Below are positions 61,974 to 64,000 of a DNA stretch of 64,000 bases, piece after piece. The translations under genes were made by a program, and so were the position numbers. Numbering within the stretch: the stretch's first letter is position 1; every line of letters begins with the position of its first letter. The stretch lies in assembly GCF_900162725.1 (NCBI RefSeq), contig NZ_LT799418.1:1080011-1144010 (forward strand), read 5' to 3'. This DNA comes from Parabacteroides sp. Marseille-P3160 (GTDB lineage Bacteria; Bacteroidota; Bacteroidia; Bacteroidales; Tannerellaceae). The notes under the pieces are model-generated. The model ran no database searches. It was not told the origin of the DNA and saw only the letters and a list, made by a program, of their open reading frames with translations.

Positions 61974-62051
61974 GGAGAAAGGTATGCAGGTATTTGTATA
62001 AATAATGAAATAGAACTTGAAGCCTTTCTCCGATAAGAGAAGGGCTTTTTT
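61974..62051 (+). promoter_or_regulatory. Transcription attenuator of the ilv operon
   Basis: Terminator: AAGCCTTTCTC (62020-62030) pairs with GAGAAGGGCTT (62037-62047, one wobble) before a T-run. Antiterminator: GGAGAAAGG (61974-61982) is perfectly complementary to CCTTTCTCC (62023-62031), which contains the 5' arm of the terminator, so the two structures exclude each other. A protector pairing TCCTT (61951-61955) with AAGGA (61972-61976) lies over the Val/Leu codons. A ribosome stalled there frees the antiterminator and lets ilvD be transcribed. Confidence 0.8.
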
Positions 62052-62099
62052 ATTAAATTATGAAGGCAAAATGTTGAAAGTGTTACAAAATAAAGATAG

Positions 62100-63932
62100 A
62101 TGAAAAATTCGTTAAAAAGTTCAGACAGTACCGAAGGCCGACGAATGGCCGGGGCCCGTGCATTATGGCGGGCCAACGGCATGAAGGAAGAACAATTCGG
62201 TAAACCGATCATTGCGGTTGTCAATTCTTTTACACAATTTGTTCCGGGGCATACCCATCTGCATGAAGTGGGACAGCAGGTGAAAGCCGAGATTGAGAAA
62301 TTAGGCTGTTTCGCCGCCGAATTCAATACGATAGCCATCGACGACGGGATTGCCATGGGGCATGACGGGATGCTTTATTCATTGCCTTCCCGTGATTTGA
62401 TTGCCGACAGTGTGGAATATATGGTCAATGCCCATAAGGTGGACGCTATGGTTTGTATCAGTAACTGCGACAAGATTACCCCGGGGATGCTGATGGCGGC
62501 CATGCGGCTGAATATTCCTGCCGTTTTCGTATCGGGAGGGCCGATGGAGGCCGGCGTGTTGGACAATAAGCAGTATGATCTGATCGATATTATGGTACAA
62601 GCGGCGGACGACAGCGTGGACGATTCACATATACGCAGGCTGGAGCAAGCGGCTTGTCCGACTTGCGGTTCCTGTTCGGGTATGTTTACGGCCAATTCGA
62701 TGAATTGCCTGAACGAGGCGATCGGATTGGCCCTGCCGGGCAACGGTACGATTGTAGCGACGCACGTCAACCGGACGAACCTGTTTAAGGAAGCTGCGCG
62801 GCAGATTGTCCGCAATGCGGAAAGATATTATAACGAGGGCGACGATTCCGTCCTGCCCCGTTCCATAGCGACAAAGGCCGCCTTCCTGAATGCCATGACG
62901 CTGGATATCGCCATGGGAGGCTCTACCAATACGGTATTGCATCTCCTGGCGATTGCGCAGGAAGCCGGTGTCGATTTCACGATGGATGATATCGACGCTT
63001 TGTCACGGCGGACGCCCTGCCTTTGCAAGGTAGCGCCGAATACGGCGAAATACCATATCCAGGATGTCAACCGCGCCGGAGGTATTTTGGGTATTCTGGG
63101 AGAGTTGAATAAAGGAGGCCTTTTGGATGCATCTGTTTGCCGGATCGACGGAATGACGCTCCGGGAAGCTATCGGAAAATATGACATTACAGGGACTTCC
63201 GTCCGGGCGGAAGCGGAAAAAATATATAAGAGCGCTCCTGCCAACCGCTTCAACCTGGTGATGGGTTCACAGGAATCTTATTATAAGGAGTTGGACACCG
63301 ACCGGAAAGAAGGATGTATCCGCGACATGGAACATGCTTATACAAAAGAGGGCGGGCTGGGTGTCCTGAAAGGAAATATCGCCCTGGACGGCTGTGTGAT
63401 CAAGACGGCCGGAGTAGACGAAAACATTTACCATTTTACCGGTCCGGCTAAAGTGTACGATTCACAGGAAGCGGCATGCCGCGGGATCTTGAAAGGCGAA
63501 GTGGTATCGGGCGATGTTGTCGTTATTGTTTACGAAGGCCCGAAAGGCGGGCCGGGAATGCAGGAAATGCTTTATCCTACTTCCTATATCAAAAGCCGGC
63601 ATTTGGGAAAAGAGTGCGCATTGATTACCGACGGCCGTTTCAGTGGAGGGACTTCCGGCCTGTCTATTGGGCATATCTCTCCTGAAGCCGCTTCGGGAGG
63701 CGCCATCGGCTTGGTAAGGAACGGGGATCTCATCGATATCAATATACCGGAACGTAGCATCAACGTGAAATTGAGCGATGCCGAATTGGCCGGACGCCGC
63801 CGCGAGGAAGAAGCTCGGGGGAAGGAGGCTTTTACGCCTCCCTTGCGCAAGCGAGTTGTCTCCAAAGCATTGAAGGCTTACGCCCGGATGGTGTCTTCCG
63901 CCGATAAGGGAGGAGTAAGGATCATTGAATAG
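62100..63932 (+). CDS. ilvD: Dihydroxy-acid dehydratase
   Basis: 610 residues, full length. It dehydrates dihydroxy-isovalerate and dihydroxy-methylvalerate to the 2-keto acids of valine and isoleucine, using an Fe-S cluster and Mg2+. Conserved parts are visible: [27 protein letters not shown] and [20 protein letters not shown] with cluster cysteines, [12 protein letters not shown], and [11 protein letters not shown] and [13 protein letters not shown] near the C-terminus. First gene of an ilv operon controlled by the attenuator just upstream. The next gene begins 27 bp after the stop. Confidence 0.97.
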   Translation: MKNSLKSSDSTEGRRMAGARALWRANGMKEEQFGKPIIAVVNSFTQFVPGHTHLHEVGQQVKAEIEKLGCFAAEFNTIAIDDGIAMGHDGMLYSLPSRDLIADSVEYMVNAHKVDAMVCISNCDKITPGMLMAAMRLNIPAVFVSGGPMEAGVLDNKQYDLIDIMVQAADDSVDDSHIRRLEQAACPTCGSCSGMFTANSMNCLNEAIGLALPGNGTIVATHVNRTNLFKEAARQIVRNAERYYNEGDDSVLPRSIATKAAFLNAMTLDIAMGGSTNTVLHLLAIAQEAGVDFTMDDIDALSRRTPCLCKVAPNTAKYHIQDVNRAGGILGILGELNKGGLLDASVCRIDGMTLREAIGKYDITGTSVRAEAEKIYKSAPANRFNLVMGSQESYYKELDTDRKEGCIRDMEHAYTKEGGLGVLKGNIALDGCVIKTAGVDENIYHFTGPAKVYDSQEAACRGILKGEVVSGDVVVIVYEGPKGGPGMQEMLYPTSYIKSRHLGKECALITDGRFSGGTSGLSIGHISPEAASGGAIGLVRNGDLIDINIPERSINVKLSDAELAGRRREEEARGKEAFTPPLRKRVVSKALKAYARMVSSADKGGVRIIE

Positions 63933-63959
63933 AATGAAATAAAAGAAGAATAAATAAAA

Positions 63960-64000
63960 ATGGAGAAACAGAAGATAACCGGTTCGGAAGCTTTGCTGCG
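63960..64000 (+). CDS. ilvB: Acetolactate synthase large subunit, N-terminus (partial)
   Basis: ATG at 63960 opens a frame reading MEKQKITGSEALLR up to the window end. The KITGxEAL start is typical of acetolactate synthase large subunits, and position after ilvD supports this. Only 13 to 14 residues are visible. Confidence 0.6.
   Translation, partial: MEKQKITGSEALL

Overview
The window looks like a chromosomal segment of a Bacteroidales bacterium, probably in or near Parabacteroides/Tannerellaceae. The evidence is two SusC/SusD outer-membrane pairs, a fused SecDF, -7 boxes of the form TAnnTTTG, a xylose operon next to a NUDIX-type regulator, a GH97 enzyme, and moderate GC genes separated by AT-rich spacers. 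The genus is inferred from gene content only.

Layout. 1-1500: tail of an MFS gene, a palindromic repeat element and an exported esterase. 1507-10469: housekeeping genes (secDF, a YqhD-type alcohol dehydrogenase, a VOC protein, an Mrp ATPase, trmB) and a GH97 glycosidase. 10617-15883 (minus strand): xylose operon regulator-xylB-xylA-xylE, with a candidate operator pair upstream. 16165-16349: two tandem tRNA-Asn genes. 16452-33588: PfkB kinase, S41 protease, thioredoxin-like lipoprotein, THUMP-like methyltransferase, AspT-family transporter, DUF1080 protein, recJ-recQ, and a run of threonylcarbamoyl-AMP synthase, sugar transferase, CLC protein, fmt and two small membrane proteins.

33857-60423 is the most distinctive part: a peptidoglycan turnover and salvage region in two blocks. 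The first has an NlpC/P60 lipoprotein, a Tat-signal dipeptide epimerase and a BadF-family kinase paralog with an altered ATP-binding motif. After a decayed susC relic and a complete SusC/SusD pair of unknown substrate, the second block runs SusC/SusD, a DUF1343 (NamZ-type) exo-muramidase, a large amidase_3/golvesin-type protein, a two-domain glycosyltransferase, an AmpG-like transporter with a roughly 200-residue inserted domain, a second NamZ, a MurK-type kinase and MurQ. The inferred route is capture and outer-membrane import of murein fragments, removal of peptides and MurNAc in the periplasm, inner-membrane import, phosphorylation to MurNAc-6P, and etherase cleavage to GlcNAc-6P and D-lactate.

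60424-64000 holds an hsp20 gene behind a consensus-like sigma-54 promoter, a second copy of the palindromic element, a decayed ribbon-helix-helix gene, and the start of an ilv operon (ilvD, then the first codons of an ilvB-like gene) behind an intact-looking attenuator with an Ile/Leu/Val-rich leader peptide.

The least explained structure is a repeat family with three members (148-308, 43441-43626, 61365-61526). Each carries four AGTRYACT palindromes at an exact 22-bp period, and two members are bounded by the same 12-14 bp terminal inverted repeats.
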